Notes: generated by a model not told the origin, from the letters alone. Counted from the first letter of the stretch, positions 26,870-37,506 are shown. The stretch: 64,000 bases of DNA from Nitrosomonadales bacterium (GCA_016721605.1 JADKHS010000002.1:124001-188000); one strand, 5' to 3'. Made by a program: numbers and translations.

Positions 26870-28426
26870 TCAGAACTGGTAATAGAGGAATTGCGTAGCC
26901 TGGGACAGCGAAAGTACGCCAGCTACTGCAAGTATTGCCATCGCCACCCCCCAAGCAAGGGTTGTTCTCCATTCCAAGCGTGCTGTGACTGCTGCCGGAT
27001 CGAAATCGAGCCCGGGGGAATGACGGCGCATTAGCTCCTGGGTATTCGGCAGAAACAGAGCGATGGTTAACAGGCAGATAACCCATCCCCAAGTCAGTAT
27101 GAAACGGCTACCGCCTCCAAGAGAAAAATGTATGTTCAGACTTTCCAGTATGCCAGCTGCACCACCCAACTTCGACTGAAATGCTGTCGGCAAACTGATG
27201 CCATGCAATCCGATCATGCCGGAAAGCATGTTCAACGCACCATCAAGCGTAGTTGCGCGAAAGAACACCCATGCCACTACAACGGCAATAAAAGTAAATG
27301 CCCATGCCATCAGTTTGCCCCAAATCCCGGTATCTCCGAGACATGGAAAATACTTTTTGCATAGGGAACGCCAGCCATGATTGATCGCCAGATACAAACC
27401 GTGCAGTCCACCCCATAATACAAAATTCCAAGACGCTCCATGCCACAAACCGCCCAGAAGCATGGTAACCATCAGATTAATTTGCCGCCGCATGGGACCC
27501 TTGCGATTGCCTCCTAAGGGGATATATAGATAATCCCGCAAAAAACGTGACAGGGTCATATGCCAACGGCGCCAAAAATCAATAATATTGGTTGCCTTGT
27601 AGGGTGAATTGAAATTCAGCGGTAGCACGATGCCAAACATCCTTGAAAGCCCAATGGCCATGTCTGAATAACCGGAAAAATCGAAGTACAGCTGTACGGT
27701 ATAAGCCAAAGCACCACCCCATGAGGCCAGCAAATCCAGCTTTTCTCCCATATCGGCAGCATGAAAGGCAACATTGGCATAGGGTGATACGCCATCGGCC
27801 AATACAGATTTTTTGAATAAGCCTATCGTGAAGATGGTCAGGCCGATGGTCATATTGTCCCAAGAAAAACGATATGTCTCGGGGCGGGCGAATTGGGGCA
27901 TCATTTCTTTATGATGCAGCACCGGGCCGGCGATCAGATGGGGGAAATAAGTGACAAACAATAGGTAGTGGATAAAGTTGTATTCCCGCGCTTTGCCCGA
28001 CCAAGCATCCACCAAAAAAGCAATTTGTGTAAAAGTGAAAAATGAAATACCCAATGGCAAGAGTATGTCCTGCAAAGTCCAGCCCGTATCTAAAATACGG
28101 TTGGTCGTATCAAGAAAGAAATTGGCGTACTTGTAGTAGCCCAATAGCAGCAAGTCAGCAACAATACCGGCCGTTAGAATAAAATTCTTACGTCGGTTCC
28201 GATCCGTCTCGTGTTCCCGGGCGAGAGCGTAACCTATCCCATAATTGAAGAAGATTGAAGCCAGTAGCAATCCTACATAGGCGGGGTTCCAATACCCATA
28301 AAAAAACAGGGAAGCGGCACCCAACCAAGCAGCGGCAAGCTGTCGGCTATAGGCACCTAAACGGAAAAAAACAATCGCCGTTACAGGCAAAAATAACAGT
28401 AGGAATGAATAGGAATTGAATAGCAT
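26870..28426 (-). CDS. MBOAT-family O-acyltransferase (AlgI-like) 1
   Basis: 518 residues, typical of AlgI-type MBOAT proteins, with about 11 membrane helices. Signature pieces: VFFRLGAYSRQLAAAWLGAA, WTLQDILLPLGISFFTFTQI, YFPHLIAGPVLHHKEMMPQF, LYFDFSGYSDMAIGLSRMFG, NIIDFWRRWHMTLSRFLRDY, LYIPLGGNRKGP and the catalytic His in MLLGGLWHGASWNFVLWGGL. It moves acyl groups (usually acetyl) across the membrane for O-acylation of an exported polysaccharide, working with the SGNH-like protein encoded next. Intact. Confidence 0.93.
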   Translation of the reverse strand: MLFNSYSFLLLFLPVTAIVFFRLGAYSRQLAAAWLGAASLFFYGYWNPAYVGLLLASIFFNYGIGYALAREHETDRNRRKNFILTAGIVADLLLLGYYKYANFFLDTTNRILDTGWTLQDILLPLGISFFTFTQIAFLVDAWSGKAREYNFIHYLLFVTYFPHLIAGPVLHHKEMMPQFARPETYRFSWDNMTIGLTIFTIGLFKKSVLADGVSPYANVAFHAADMGEKLDLLASWGGALAYTVQLYFDFSGYSDMAIGLSRMFGIVLPLNFNSPYKATNIIDFWRRWHMTLSRFLRDYLYIPLGGNRKGPMRRQINLMVTMLLGGLWHGASWNFVLWGGLHGLYLAINHGWRSLCKKYFPCLGDTGIWGKLMAWAFTFIAVVVAWVFFRATTLDGALNMLSGMIGLHGISLPTAFQSKLGGAAGILESLNIHFSLGGGSRFILTWGWVICLLTIALFLPNTQELMRRHSPGLDFDPAAVTARLEWRTTLAWGVAMAILAVAGVLSLSQATQFLYYQF

Positions 28427-28549
28427 CGTTAATATCAGGAAATGCTATTTATCTTCGTACACCCAAATTCCATCTACTGGGAGTCATATCTTTTTAACAT
28501 CAGGCATCTCGTTTCATACCGGCCATTTAGCGAACCAGCATGATCGATT

Positions 28550-30457
28550 CTAATTCATCGCCCTTAATGCGACAGAACCATCTTTTAGGGCTGGCTGCCA
28601 TAATTGAGAAAGGTAGAGCAAATCCCTAGTTTTCATGATGTTGCAACCATTGCTCAGCATCATCAGCACCCAAATCATAACGCCGTAATAAGCTGCATGT
28701 CCCGAGCGGTGTTGTTCAATCAACGCGTCCAGGTATTCTGGCCTGATATAACCGCGCCCCCGTAATGACTTCAAACTGTCATAGGTCAACTCTTGCAGGG
28801 GACGATAGGTTTGCATCCAGACGCCAAAAGGCAAACCAAATCCTTGCTTGCTCTTGGTGAGCGTTTCTTGGGGCAAAAAATCTTTAAGCGCTTCCTTAAA
28901 AAAGTATCTGAGCTTCAATCCTTTTACTTTAAGGGAAGGAGGAAGTTGCGCTGCAAACGTGACAATATCCTCATCCAACAGAGGGTAATGAACTGCTACA
29001 CCCGCCAATTCGCACATTCGGTTAACTTTGCGCAAATCGTTGTCGGCCAAGGTAAACTTTAGATCCAGATTAAGGAGGCGATTGATAGAGGAAGTAGAAT
29101 CGGTACGGCCATATTCTGCCCGTAGCATTGCGTTCGGTTCTTGGTGATTCACTTGGGCCAGAAAGTCAGCAGTGAATATCTCGTTCGGTGAAGTGCGATG
29201 TAAGAAATTATAAGTTTCCAACCGATCCGGTAATGGAATTCGGGCTTGCGCGATGTAGCTTTTTAATTTTCTCAACAATGGAATATGTTCTATGCCTGGC
29301 ATGCCAGACATAACAGGCTCCAATAGGCCATGCCGTAGCATTGCAGGTACAAGCGAATACGCTTCGAATATTTTTGTTTGGCATAGCGCGCGTTTCCGCC
29401 AAAAATTTCGTCCCCGCCGTCCCCCGCCAGCATTAGCCGAATACCTTGTTCTTTGGCTAATTTGGCACAACAATAGGTGGGGACTGCTGATGCATTGCCA
29501 AAGGGTTCGTCGTAGGTTTTGGCAATCAATGGAATCGTATCAACGACATCTTGTGCCGTAACATAATATTCATGGGCATGGGTACCAAAATGTTTGCTCG
29601 TAATCCGTGCAAACTCCATTTCATCGTAGCCTTCGGCTGCAAATCCAATAGAAAAGGTATTTGCCGGCTTAGTGGATGATTGGGCGAGTACCCCTGCAAT
29701 AGTAGAGCTGTCCGTACCGCCACTTAAAAAGCGCCTACTTGCTCATCAGTGACTGACCTTTTCAGGGCAGTTTGCAGCAATTTCTTAAGGGTTTCTTGGC
29801 GTTGTATAAAGTGGCTTTGCCTGAATCAGCATACTTCAAATGCCAATAAAAATTCGTTTCAATTTTCCCATTTTGGAATAGCGCATACTGTCCAGGCAGT
29901 AACTTACGTACATTTTTATAGATACTTCCAGGAGCAGGAACTGAATGAAAAAACAAATAATTAAATATCGCTTGAGGATCAATTACCCGCTCCATATCGG
30001 GATGGGCGACGACCCCGTTTGTGCTGGTCGCAAAAATAAAATGGTTGCGTGGTGCGGCATAGCAAATGGAATAAATACCCAATCGATCAATGGCGACAAG
30101 GGCCGTACCTTCCTGTGCGTTAATAACAGCAACGCAGAAAGCTCCGTGCATATCCTCAAGAAATGCCTTCCCTGATCTTGAATAGGCTTTAGCTACCGCA
30201 GCGGCTGAAGTTTGCTCTTGCGCAAGCTCATTTAATTCATCGTTTCCCCAATATACATTGCCGACAACCGCTACCTTAAGCGAGCCCTCTTCATGGCAAC
30301 TTGCCTGGTCAATTTTTGACCAACCCGCCATTCCCTCACAACAACCGTAAAGCGGCCGTATGGAATCGGCTTTTTTTTCAGTCATAACATCAACCATGGC
30401 ATCGGTTATTTCCTTGGCAAGACTGGAATCCCTCCCGCCACCGAACCAACCACACAT
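28550..30457 (-). pseudogene. asnB: Asparagine-synthetase-like amidotransferase of the EPS locus, several frameshifts
   Basis: About 636 residues. The start is set at 30457 so that the class II glutamine amidotransferase Cys becomes residue 2 (MCGWFGGGRD). The glutaminase half runs to about 29790 (GAFCVAVINAQEGTALVAID, NYLFFHSVPAPGSIYKNVRK). The synthetase half is in three frames: TKPANTFSIGFAAEGYDEME, KTYDEPFGNASAVPTYCCAK, LMLAGDGGDEIFGGNARYAK, then ADNDLRKVNRMCELAGVAVH, YPLLDEDIVTFAAQLPPSLK. Breaks lie near 29390, 29640 and 29740. AsnB-like proteins in polysaccharide loci probably amidate a sugar acid, or supply Asn; which applies is not decidable here. Confidence 0.8.
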
Positions 30458-30466
30458 TCCATTCAT

Positions 30467-30793
30467 GCAATCTTCTCCTTGTTAAGGCCCGCGATAAAAT
30501 CTAACATGTCAACGCAATCACCCTGTATTTCTCCCATGTATTTCTTTTGTTACTTAATTTCTGCATGCCAGCATGTTACTTTATAATATTTGATCGTGGG
30601 AAACGTCGATTGATGATGTTAAAAAGCTACAGGGTATTATTTAAATACGGCAATCTTTTCGATCATCCATTGGAATGAGGGTTCACGCCTATCTTTCGGT
30701 AAAAACTTAATAATAAGGGCTTACGCTTTGCGCATCCTTTCCAGTTTAGGTTCGATTTGATGATAAATCATAAACATTTTTGAAAGATTTCAA
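30467..30793. promoter_or_regulatory. Divergent intergenic region between two EPS operons
   Basis: 327 bp between the start of the leftward asnB-MBOAT-SGNH run and the rightward sulfotransferase run. It must hold both promoters. AT-rich stretches such as TTTATAATATTTG (around 30581) look like a -10 region, but no exact promoter can be fixed by eye. Confidence 0.4.
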
Positions 30794-31717
30794 TTGAGTG
30801 AATTCTGGATAAAAGTCGATAAAACGCTTCGCTATCATGGGCGGCAGGTTTTACGTTCAGCACGCGATGCATGGTGGGGCATACGCCATTTACCTGTGGA
30901 ACGCCCTATTTTCGTCATCGGCTGTAGCCGGGCGGGCACCACCTTGGTGTACAAAACATTTTCTGAATCAAAGAATTTAGGCACGCTTCAGCGGGAAACG
31001 CATGATTTCTGGACGGATATGCATCCACTGGCCAGCAAACACTGGGATACCCATGCATTAAGCGCACAAGACGCCACCCAAAATGACAGGGATACTGTAG
31101 CCCGCTATTTTTATACCCATACTGGTAAAACAAGGTTTATCGACAAAAATAACCAGAATGGCTTATGTGTGTCCTATTTATATTCCTTATTCCCTGATGC
31201 CCATTTCGTTTACGTAAAACGCAACCCCGGTGACAACATCAACTCCCTAATCGAGGGTTGGAACAAACCAAGGGAATTCGCCACCTGGTCAAATTTATTA
31301 CCGGAACAAATCACTGTTGAGAATGGACGGCATACGCAATGGTGTTTCTTCCTTGCCAATGGCTGGCGTGACTATATCAATGCATCTGTCGAGGAGGTCT
31401 GTGCATTCCAGTACAACGCGATCAACCAGGCTATCCTCGATGCCCAGCGCATTATTCCAACGGCACAATGGAGCGAAATTTTCTACGAAGATATAGTGCG
31501 TCACCCGACAGAAAGTTTCCGCAAGCTATTCGAGGCTAGCGGCTTACCTTTTGATGCTCAACTACAAGCGCATTGCGAGAATGTGTTAGACACACCTTAC
31601 AACGCCTTCTCCGAAATCCGCTTGGATAAGTGGAAGGATGGCCGCAATCACGAAAAAATTGAACGAGTGCTGGCTAAAGTTGAAGCGACCGCTTGTGCCA
31701 TGGGATATAAACTTTGA
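30794..31717 (+). CDS. Sulfotransferase-family protein
   Basis: 307 residues. The PAPS 5'-phosphosulfate loop is near the N-terminus: RPIFVIGCSRAGTTLVYKTF. The 3'-phosphate-binding region follows (FVYVKRNPGDNINSLIEGWN), and YEDIVRHPTESFRKLFEASG is the usual late motif. It would transfer sulfate from PAPS to a hydroxyl of a sugar or small molecule in the cytoplasm. TTG start at 30794. It heads the rightward EPS operon and its stop overlaps the next gene by 4 bp. The substrate is unknown; a sulfated exopolysaccharide unit is plausible. Confidence 0.85.
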   Translation: MSEFWIKVDKTLRYHGRQVLRSARDAWWGIRHLPVERPIFVIGCSRAGTTLVYKTFSESKNLGTLQRETHDFWTDMHPLASKHWDTHALSAQDATQNDRDTVARYFYTHTGKTRFIDKNNQNGLCVSYLYSLFPDAHFVYVKRNPGDNINSLIEGWNKPREFATWSNLLPEQITVENGRHTQWCFFLANGWRDYINASVEEVCAFQYNAINQAILDAQRIIPTAQWSEIFYEDIVRHPTESFRKLFEASGLPFDAQLQAHCENVLDTPYNAFSEIRLDKWKDGRNHEKIERVLAKVEATACAMGYKL

Positions 31718-32736
31718 GTCGTTTCACCCGGGTATTCCATTTATTCGGCTGGGGCAGTGTAATCGGCTTATTATTGCTGGGATTGGTAGAAGCCTGGCTA
31801 CACACAGACGACTTCATGTATCGCTACCGTTCAGTGTTCGCCACGGGGCGCGCCATGGGTAAGCTACATTACGTAAAAGCACATAATCCAACACTGCTGA
31901 TATTGGGAAATAGCCGGATAGATAATGGTTTTATCCCAAAGATCTTGTTGGAAGATGGTGCGGCAAATGTCTCCGGCTTCAATATGGGTATGCCGGGCGC
32001 TAACGCGGGCATTCTTTACGGCGTAGTCAAACGTTTGGCGGATGATGGCAACCTGGGCGCAAAAGGCATACGCACTGTACTTATCGGTCTGGACGAACAT
32101 CTGTTACAAGCCGAGGATAGTCTAGGGTATGGTGTGTTTTACAGTGACCCCGCATGGCTATGGCGCAATCGCGATTGGCGTGGAATGTTGGCGCATAACA
32201 TACGCCTATGGGGTTTCTCCGCTAATCTGAAGCAATTGCGGGAGCCGGGCAAAGCACTGGGATTTTTTCAGGCAAGTTTTACCAATACCGAACCTATCGG
32301 TGGTGGTGCGGCAATGTACTTAGGCTATCGGGCTGGTTTTGGTGGCTTGCAGGATGCAGGACAGATACGCCGGCAGCAGGAAAGTTTTGATGCGCCCCCC
32401 GACGGGGTTCAAATCGACGCGCTATTCGCCACAATTGCCCTGTTGCGGCAGTATGGCGTACAGGTGGCAGTGGTATATCCTCCGCTGCTAAATCGTGAAC
32501 TTTTGTACCTCACGCCACAGCTACCGGCGGCGCGCCCCTATATCGCCGTGACTGAACGTTTGAATGCCCAGGGTGTTCCGCAATTGACACTAGAGACGGG
32601 TACACAGCGCAACCCAGCAATGTTTATCAATTCCGGCCATTTGAATGATCACGGCGCGCAATATCACAGCCGCTTACTGGCACGGCAACTGCGGACCATC
32701 TGGCCAAGCCTGTTTGTCAAGGAGGGGGGCGCGTGA
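31714..32736 (+). CDS. SGNH/AlgX-like surface acylation partner protein 2
   Basis: 340 residues. TTG start overlapping the sulfotransferase stop (TTGA). N-terminal signal anchor (LFGWGSVIGLLLLGLVEAWL), then the SGNH-type block PTLLILGNSRIDNGFIPKIL and NMGMPGANAGILYGVVKRLA, VLIGLDEHLLQAEDSLGYGV, and late QVAVVYPPLLNRELLYLTPQ and SGHLNDHGAQYHSRLLA (D-x-x-H-like element). It is related in layout to the protein at 25665-26866, and like it is paired with an MBOAT protein, here immediately downstream with a 4-bp overlap. Frame intact. Confidence 0.78.
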   Translation: MSRFTRVFHLFGWGSVIGLLLLGLVEAWLHTDDFMYRYRSVFATGRAMGKLHYVKAHNPTLLILGNSRIDNGFIPKILLEDGAANVSGFNMGMPGANAGILYGVVKRLADDGNLGAKGIRTVLIGLDEHLLQAEDSLGYGVFYSDPAWLWRNRDWRGMLAHNIRLWGFSANLKQLREPGKALGFFQASFTNTEPIGGGAAMYLGYRAGFGGLQDAGQIRRQQESFDAPPDGVQIDALFATIALLRQYGVQVAVVYPPLLNRELLYLTPQLPAARPYIAVTERLNAQGVPQLTLETGTQRNPAMFINSGHLNDHGAQYHSRLLARQLRTIWPSLFVKEGGA

Positions 32737-34171
32737 TTTTCAGCAGCATGAGCTTCATCGTGTTTCTGATGGCGGTGTTATTCCTCTATGCCGCCACCGA
32801 TAATTACCGCCAGCGTGCCGCTATCATTCTGGTAGCGAGCTTGGTGTTTTATGGGTCGTGGAAACCTTCCTACCTGCTTTTGCTGATAGCCTCGCTTACC
32901 CTCAACTATGGCTTTTACCGCATCCTCCAGCATAACCCCTCCCGCGCCTGGCTCAGCCTGGCTTTAGTGATTAATCTTGGCGTACTGGTTTTTTTCAAAT
33001 ATCTGGGGCTGTTTTTCCAGACCCTCATCACCATGGGTGGCTATTTCCAATTCCCCGTACCTGTCGAATCACCCAGTTGGGCACAATGGGCACTTCCACT
33101 GGGAGTAAGCTTTTATACTTTTCATATGCTCTCGGTAATGATCGACGTGTACCGGGGCGATTGGGTACGCCCCATCAGCTTCCGCGCCTGGAGCATGTAT
33201 GTCACCTTTTTTCCACATATGATTGCCGGCCCCATTCTGCGTGCCAGCGAATTGGTGGAACAACTGGAAAAACTCGAACCACTAAAGTTGGATGCGGTAC
33301 GGCTGGGTGCGCTAATTTTTATCGGCGGGCTTATCAAAAAACACTTTTGGCTGACAATCTGGCGGGGCTTGTGGAGCCACTATATGCCCACCCGGAGCAG
33401 TTAAATTTTTTCACTTCCTGGCTCGCCACACTGGCCTTCGCTTTACAGATTTATTTCGATTTTTCCGGGTACAGCGAGATGGCCGTTGGTCTCGCCCGCA
33501 TGTTTGGCGTTACCCTGCCACGTAACTTTCTCTACCCTTACATCAGCCGCAGCGTGAAAGAATTCTGGCAACGCTGGCACATTACCCTGTCGCGTTGGCT
33601 CAGGGATTACCTCTATATTTCATTGGGCGGTTCGCATTGCTCCTTTCCGCGCAACATGGGCAATCTCATGATTACCATGTTATTGGGTGGCTTATGGCAC
33701 GGCGCGGGCTGGAATTTTGTGTTCTGGGGTTTCTTGCATGGAAGTTATCTGGTAGGGCATCGTTTATTACTGCATGTTTACACTTGGGCCGGCGTTACGG
33801 CAGGTTCTGTTACTGATCGCACCCTGTCTTGGCTGGGCTGGCCCCTTACCTTCATTTTAGTGTGCTTTACCTGGGTATTTTTCCGCGCCAACACCTTCCC
33901 CGATGCTTGGCACATTAGTGCAACTATGCTGGGCCTGACCCAGCCCAGTGGGACAATTCATGTTATTCGCCTCTCGGAACAAATGATCATCGCTGCAGCC
34001 CTATTGGTGGCATTGCTGGAACCACATATCGTGGCGTGGTTTCAACGGCAAGGCCCCCTCAATTGGTGGCGGGTGGCCAGTCCTGTGCGTGGTTTTGCAT
34101 ATGCGGCGCTGGTACTGGCACTCGTAGTGTTTGGCGGCGACACCCAGAAATTCATCTATTTTGATTTCTAA
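32733..34171 (+). pseudogene. MBOAT-family O-acyltransferase (AlgI-like) 2, single frameshift
   Basis: About 479 residues in two frames. The first part has MSFIVFLMAVLFLYAATDNY, QWALPLGVSFYTFHMLSVMI and YVTFFPHMIAGPILRASELV. After the A6 run near 33337 the reading continues as TLLADNLAGLVEPLYAHPEQ, LQIYFDFSGYSEMAVGLARM, KEFWQRWHITLSRWLRDYLY, ISLGGSHCS and MLLGGLWHGAGWNFVFWGFL with the catalytic His. One more A restores everything, so this is probably a homopolymer error. Function as for MBOAT 1. Two MBOAT/SGNH pairs in one locus point to two acylation events. Confidence 0.82.
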
Positions 34172-34178
34172 GATTACG

Positions 34179-35387
34179 ATGGAAACTTGGCTGTATGGAG
34201 TAAGTATCGTTTGGCTGTTAGCCCAAGTAGGGTTGCTTTTCGTCTATCGCCATACGCTGGCCGCTTATTGGCGGGAGCCGGTGTTACGATATCCGATACT
34301 GGTTTTTGAAAGTGACGATTGGGGTGCGGGGCCGCTCGAACAGGCACAAGCGCTCGATGCGCTGCGACAGATACTAAAAAGCCACCGGGATCAGTCTGGC
34401 CATTATCCGGTAATGACTTTGGGGCTTATCTTGAGCATCGCGGATACTCAGGCCATGTCTACGGCAAAAAACCCCGATTACATTCGGATCACTCTCGACC
34501 ATGCCCGCTTCGGACCCGTGTTGGTTGCATTGCACGCGGGGATAAATGAGGGCGTATTTGCCCCCCAATTGCATGGCTTGGAGCACTATTGGCCACCCTC
34601 AGTCATCGCGGCGGCAAGGACGGACGCGCCAGTAGCTGCATGGCTCAAAACAAATGGCTTAGCGTATACCGAAGACTTGCCTTCCCGCTTACAAAGCCGC
34701 TGGATTGACGCCACATCACTTCCCTCTCAGCCACTTTCTGAAACAGACATTTATACTGCTGTAGCGGAAGAGGTTAAAGTTTATATGCAAATTTTTGGTA
34801 CAAAACCTGCAATTGCGGTACCCACCACTTTTATTTGGAGCGACGAAGTAGAGCGTGCCTGGGCCGCCCATGGCGTGCGCTGCGTTATTACTCCCGGCAC
34901 CCGTTACGAAAGCCGCGATATGCAAGGCCGCCCAAGCGGAGACGGCAGGGTAATCCTGAACGGCGAGCACGGGCAAAGTAATGTGATGTACCTGGTACGC
35001 AACAATTATTTCGAACCTAAACTGGGTCATCTTGCCGAAAAAGGACTGGCCGCCCTATCATTGCAAACCCAATGTGGGCGCCCAACTTTGCTGGAAACGC
35101 ACCGTTTTAATTTTCTGGGTAATCCGGCCCAGTCCAAGGCCGCACTGGCCGAACTGAACCGGCTGCTGACGGAAGCGCGGGCACGTTATAGCGAACTGCG
35201 ATTCTTGTCCACGCAAGACATTGCCGATGCGATTGCGGATCAGGATACATCGCTGATCGCAACCACACCGCGCGCCCGGATACACGCTTGGCTCGCGCGC
35301 ATCAGTCAAATATCACGTTTTTGGAAACTTGCGCGGCTCACTGGATTGGCGGTACCACTATGGTTGTTAAAAAAATGGGCAGCCTGA
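34179..35387 (+). CDS. Polysaccharide-deacetylase-like protein
   Basis: 402 residues from the ATG at 34179, 7 bp after the MBOAT stop. One N-terminal membrane segment (LYGVSIVWLLAQVGLLFVY), then a NodB/CE4-like barrel: ILVFESDDWGAGPLEQAQAL (the double Asp), FAPQLHGLEHYWPPSVIAAA (His-x3-His-like), AIAVPTTFIWSDEVERAWAA and CGRPTLLETHRFNFLGNPAQ. It would remove acetyl groups from GlcNAc-type residues, or it is an inactive relative; the motifs are less canonical than in the CE4 protein at 42396. The end overlaps the next GT2 gene. Confidence 0.72.
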   Translation: METWLYGVSIVWLLAQVGLLFVYRHTLAAYWREPVLRYPILVFESDDWGAGPLEQAQALDALRQILKSHRDQSGHYPVMTLGLILSIADTQAMSTAKNPDYIRITLDHARFGPVLVALHAGINEGVFAPQLHGLEHYWPPSVIAAARTDAPVAAWLKTNGLAYTEDLPSRLQSRWIDATSLPSQPLSETDIYTAVAEEVKVYMQIFGTKPAIAVPTTFIWSDEVERAWAAHGVRCVITPGTRYESRDMQGRPSGDGRVILNGEHGQSNVMYLVRNNYFEPKLGHLAEKGLAALSLQTQCGRPTLLETHRFNFLGNPAQSKAALAELNRLLTEARARYSELRFLSTQDIADAIADQDTSLIATTPRARIHAWLARISQISRFWKLARLTGLAVPLWLLKKWAA

Positions 35388-36313
35388 GCGCGCCGCGTTT
35401 CTCTGTCATTATTCCTGCTTACAATGCAGCAGGCACTCTAGCGCGTGCACTTGATTCAGTATTAACCCAAACTTGGGCAGCATTTGAAGTTATCGTAATT
35501 GATGATGGCTCCATTGATAATACGGCGGCAGTAGCCGCAAGTTATGGGGAAAAAATTCGTTACCTGCGCCAAAACAACGCCGGAGTGTCTGCCGCACGTA
35601 ACCATGGCGCACGCATAGCGAGTGGCGACTGGCTGGCTTTTCTTGATGCCGACGACTGGTACTACCCCGACCGGTTGAAATGGCACGGCGAATGGATTAC
35701 GCGCGATCCAACATTGGATTTTCTCACCGGTGATTATGAATATCGTGATATCCATGGCGCACTGCTAAGCTGCTCCATGCAAGGCAAGGCGTCCGGTCGC
35801 GCCATGCTGGCCAAAGCTGCGGGTTGCCGTGAGGTAGTAATGGAAAACGCAGAGTTTGAAACTTTCATTGCCGACCATTTTGGTGATACCCATACCTTGA
35901 GTTTGCCACGTGCCACTTTTTTGGAGTTGGGGGGCTATCCACTGGGATTCAAGGTTTGTGAAGACGTACACCTTCTCACCCGCCTGGTAGCCCGCAGCCA
36001 TCGGGTAGGCGTAATTTGCGAACCATTGGCGGTCTATCTCATCCATGCCGCCAGTGCGACCCGTACTGACCCGGTACGGGCGCAGTTCGAAAATGTGCGT
36101 ACCCTGCTTGCGCTTGGTAAACTTGCAGGCAGTCTGCCGCCAGTGGTGCGCCGGGGTTATTTTACCCGGCTGCACCAAGCGCGGCTGAACTTGGGTTACG
36201 CGCTAATAAAATCAGGGCGTCATTTTTCTGCCGTGCGCGCCGTATTACCTTCGCTAATCGAAGCGCCAAGCCTGACCAGCGTGCGTAATTTATTGTCCAT
36301 CATTAAAGGCTGA
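35360..36313 (+). CDS. GT2 family glycosyltransferase
   Basis: The preferred start is the ATG at 35360, overlapping the previous gene by 28 bp. GT-A fold: FSVIIPAYNAAGTLARALDS, FEVIVIDDGSIDNTAAVAAS, AGVSAARNHGARIASGDWLA and the metal-binding FLDADDWYYPDRL. The C-terminal part has YPLGFKVCEDVHLLTRLVAR, the usual acceptor region (E-D). Cytoplasmic enzyme adding one sugar to the lipid-linked EPS repeat unit; donor and linkage cannot be told. It is followed 1 bp later by a GT4 enzyme. Confidence 0.9.
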   Translation: MVVKKMGSLSAPRFSVIIPAYNAAGTLARALDSVLTQTWAAFEVIVIDDGSIDNTAAVAASYGEKIRYLRQNNAGVSAARNHGARIASGDWLAFLDADDWYYPDRLKWHGEWITRDPTLDFLTGDYEYRDIHGALLSCSMQGKASGRAMLAKAAGCREVVMENAEFETFIADHFGDTHTLSLPRATFLELGGYPLGFKVCEDVHLLTRLVARSHRVGVICEPLAVYLIHAASATRTDPVRAQFENVRTLLALGKLAGSLPPVVRRGYFTRLHQARLNLGYALIKSGRHFSAVRAVLPSLIEAPSLTSVRNLLSIIKG

Positions 36314-36314
36314 C

Positions 36315-37457
36315 ATGTCGCGTTATCTGGTACTTACCGAGTTATTTTTACCTACCAAAGGCGGCACTGCCGTCTGGTTTGCTGAGGTGTACCAACGCCT
36401 GTCCGGCAAGGAAACCCACATTGTCACCGCCGATGTACCCGATGCGGCGGCGGTAGATGCGATACATTCCAACACCATACATCGTATCCGCATGCGTCGG
36501 GTGACTTGGCTCCGGCCGGAATCGTTGGGCATGTACGCTAACCTGCTTATCAAATCCTTATGGTTGGCGCTTACTCACCGTTTCACCGCTATCCATGCCG
36601 GCCGCGCCCTGCCGGAAGGCATTACCGCCTGGCTGGTGGCACGGTTGACGTTACATCCGGTCGTGATCTACGCCCACGGCGAAGAGCTCACCACTTGGGG
36701 ACGCGGTGGCAAATATAAGGCAATGCGATTTGCTTTACGGCACGCTGACCAAGTTATTGCGAATAGTGAATTCACCCGCGATACACTCATCAAAATGGAC
36801 GTAAAGCCTGCCAACATTACACTCATCTATCCTGGCGTAGACGTGACCCGCTTTCGCCCAGGTTTGGAATGTACAGACTTGCGTCGATTAGCGGGTGTAA
36901 CGGATACCGGCAAACTGATCTTATCGGTAGGACGGTTGTCACGGCGCAAAGGGTTTGACCAAGTGATTCAGGCACTACCGGCACTGATTCACGCTGGGCT
37001 GGATATACAATACGTACTGATTGGAATTGGCGAAGATTATGATTACTTGTTAAATCTCGCACTCAAACACGGTGTATCTGAACGTGTCCACTTATTGGGC
37101 CACGTCAGTACGGATGACCTACCGCGTTGGTACAATGCCTGTGACGTATTCATCATGCCTAACCGTGAGATTAATGGTGACACTGAAGGTTTCGGCATGG
37201 TATTTATCGAAGCAGCGGCATGTGGCAAGCCCGCCATTGCCGGACAAACTGGCGGCACTGGTGCAGCGGTAGTGGATGAAGTGACGGGTTTCAGGGTGGA
37301 TGGCACAGATGCCGCTGCAATCGCTACTGCATTACAACGCGTCCTGGAAGATAAACAGTATGCCCAGCAGATTGGGAACCATGCATTAGCAAGAGCGATC
37401 AATCAATTTGACTGGTCTATCGTGGCCGAAAAAACCCGACAACTGCAAACGAAATAA
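36315..37457 (+). CDS. GT4 family glycosyltransferase
   Basis: 380 residues with a GT-B fold. N-terminal Gly-rich loop LTELFLPTKGGTAVWFAEVY, the HAGRALPEGI segment, YAHGEELTTWGRGGKYKAMR and NSEFTRDTLIKM. C-terminal half: LILSVGRLSRRKGFDQVIQA, LLGHVSTDDLPRWYNACDVF and the nucleotide-sugar E-x7-E motif in EGFGMVFIEAAACGKPAI. Retaining transferase acting in the cytoplasm on the growing polysaccharide. It forms a tight operon with the GT2 upstream and is followed 49 bp later by the exported TPR protein. Intact. Confidence 0.93.
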   Translation: MSRYLVLTELFLPTKGGTAVWFAEVYQRLSGKETHIVTADVPDAAAVDAIHSNTIHRIRMRRVTWLRPESLGMYANLLIKSLWLALTHRFTAIHAGRALPEGITAWLVARLTLHPVVIYAHGEELTTWGRGGKYKAMRFALRHADQVIANSEFTRDTLIKMDVKPANITLIYPGVDVTRFRPGLECTDLRRLAGVTDTGKLILSVGRLSRRKGFDQVIQALPALIHAGLDIQYVLIGIGEDYDYLLNLALKHGVSERVHLLGHVSTDDLPRWYNACDVFIMPNREINGDTEGFGMVFIEAAACGKPAIAGQTGGTGAAVVDEVTGFRVDGTDAAAIATALQRVLEDKQYAQQIGNHALARAINQFDWSIVAEKTRQLQTK

Positions 37458-37506
37458 TACTTGACCATTGCTGCATTTCAATCGTATTGAATACAAGGAT
37501 AAATCA

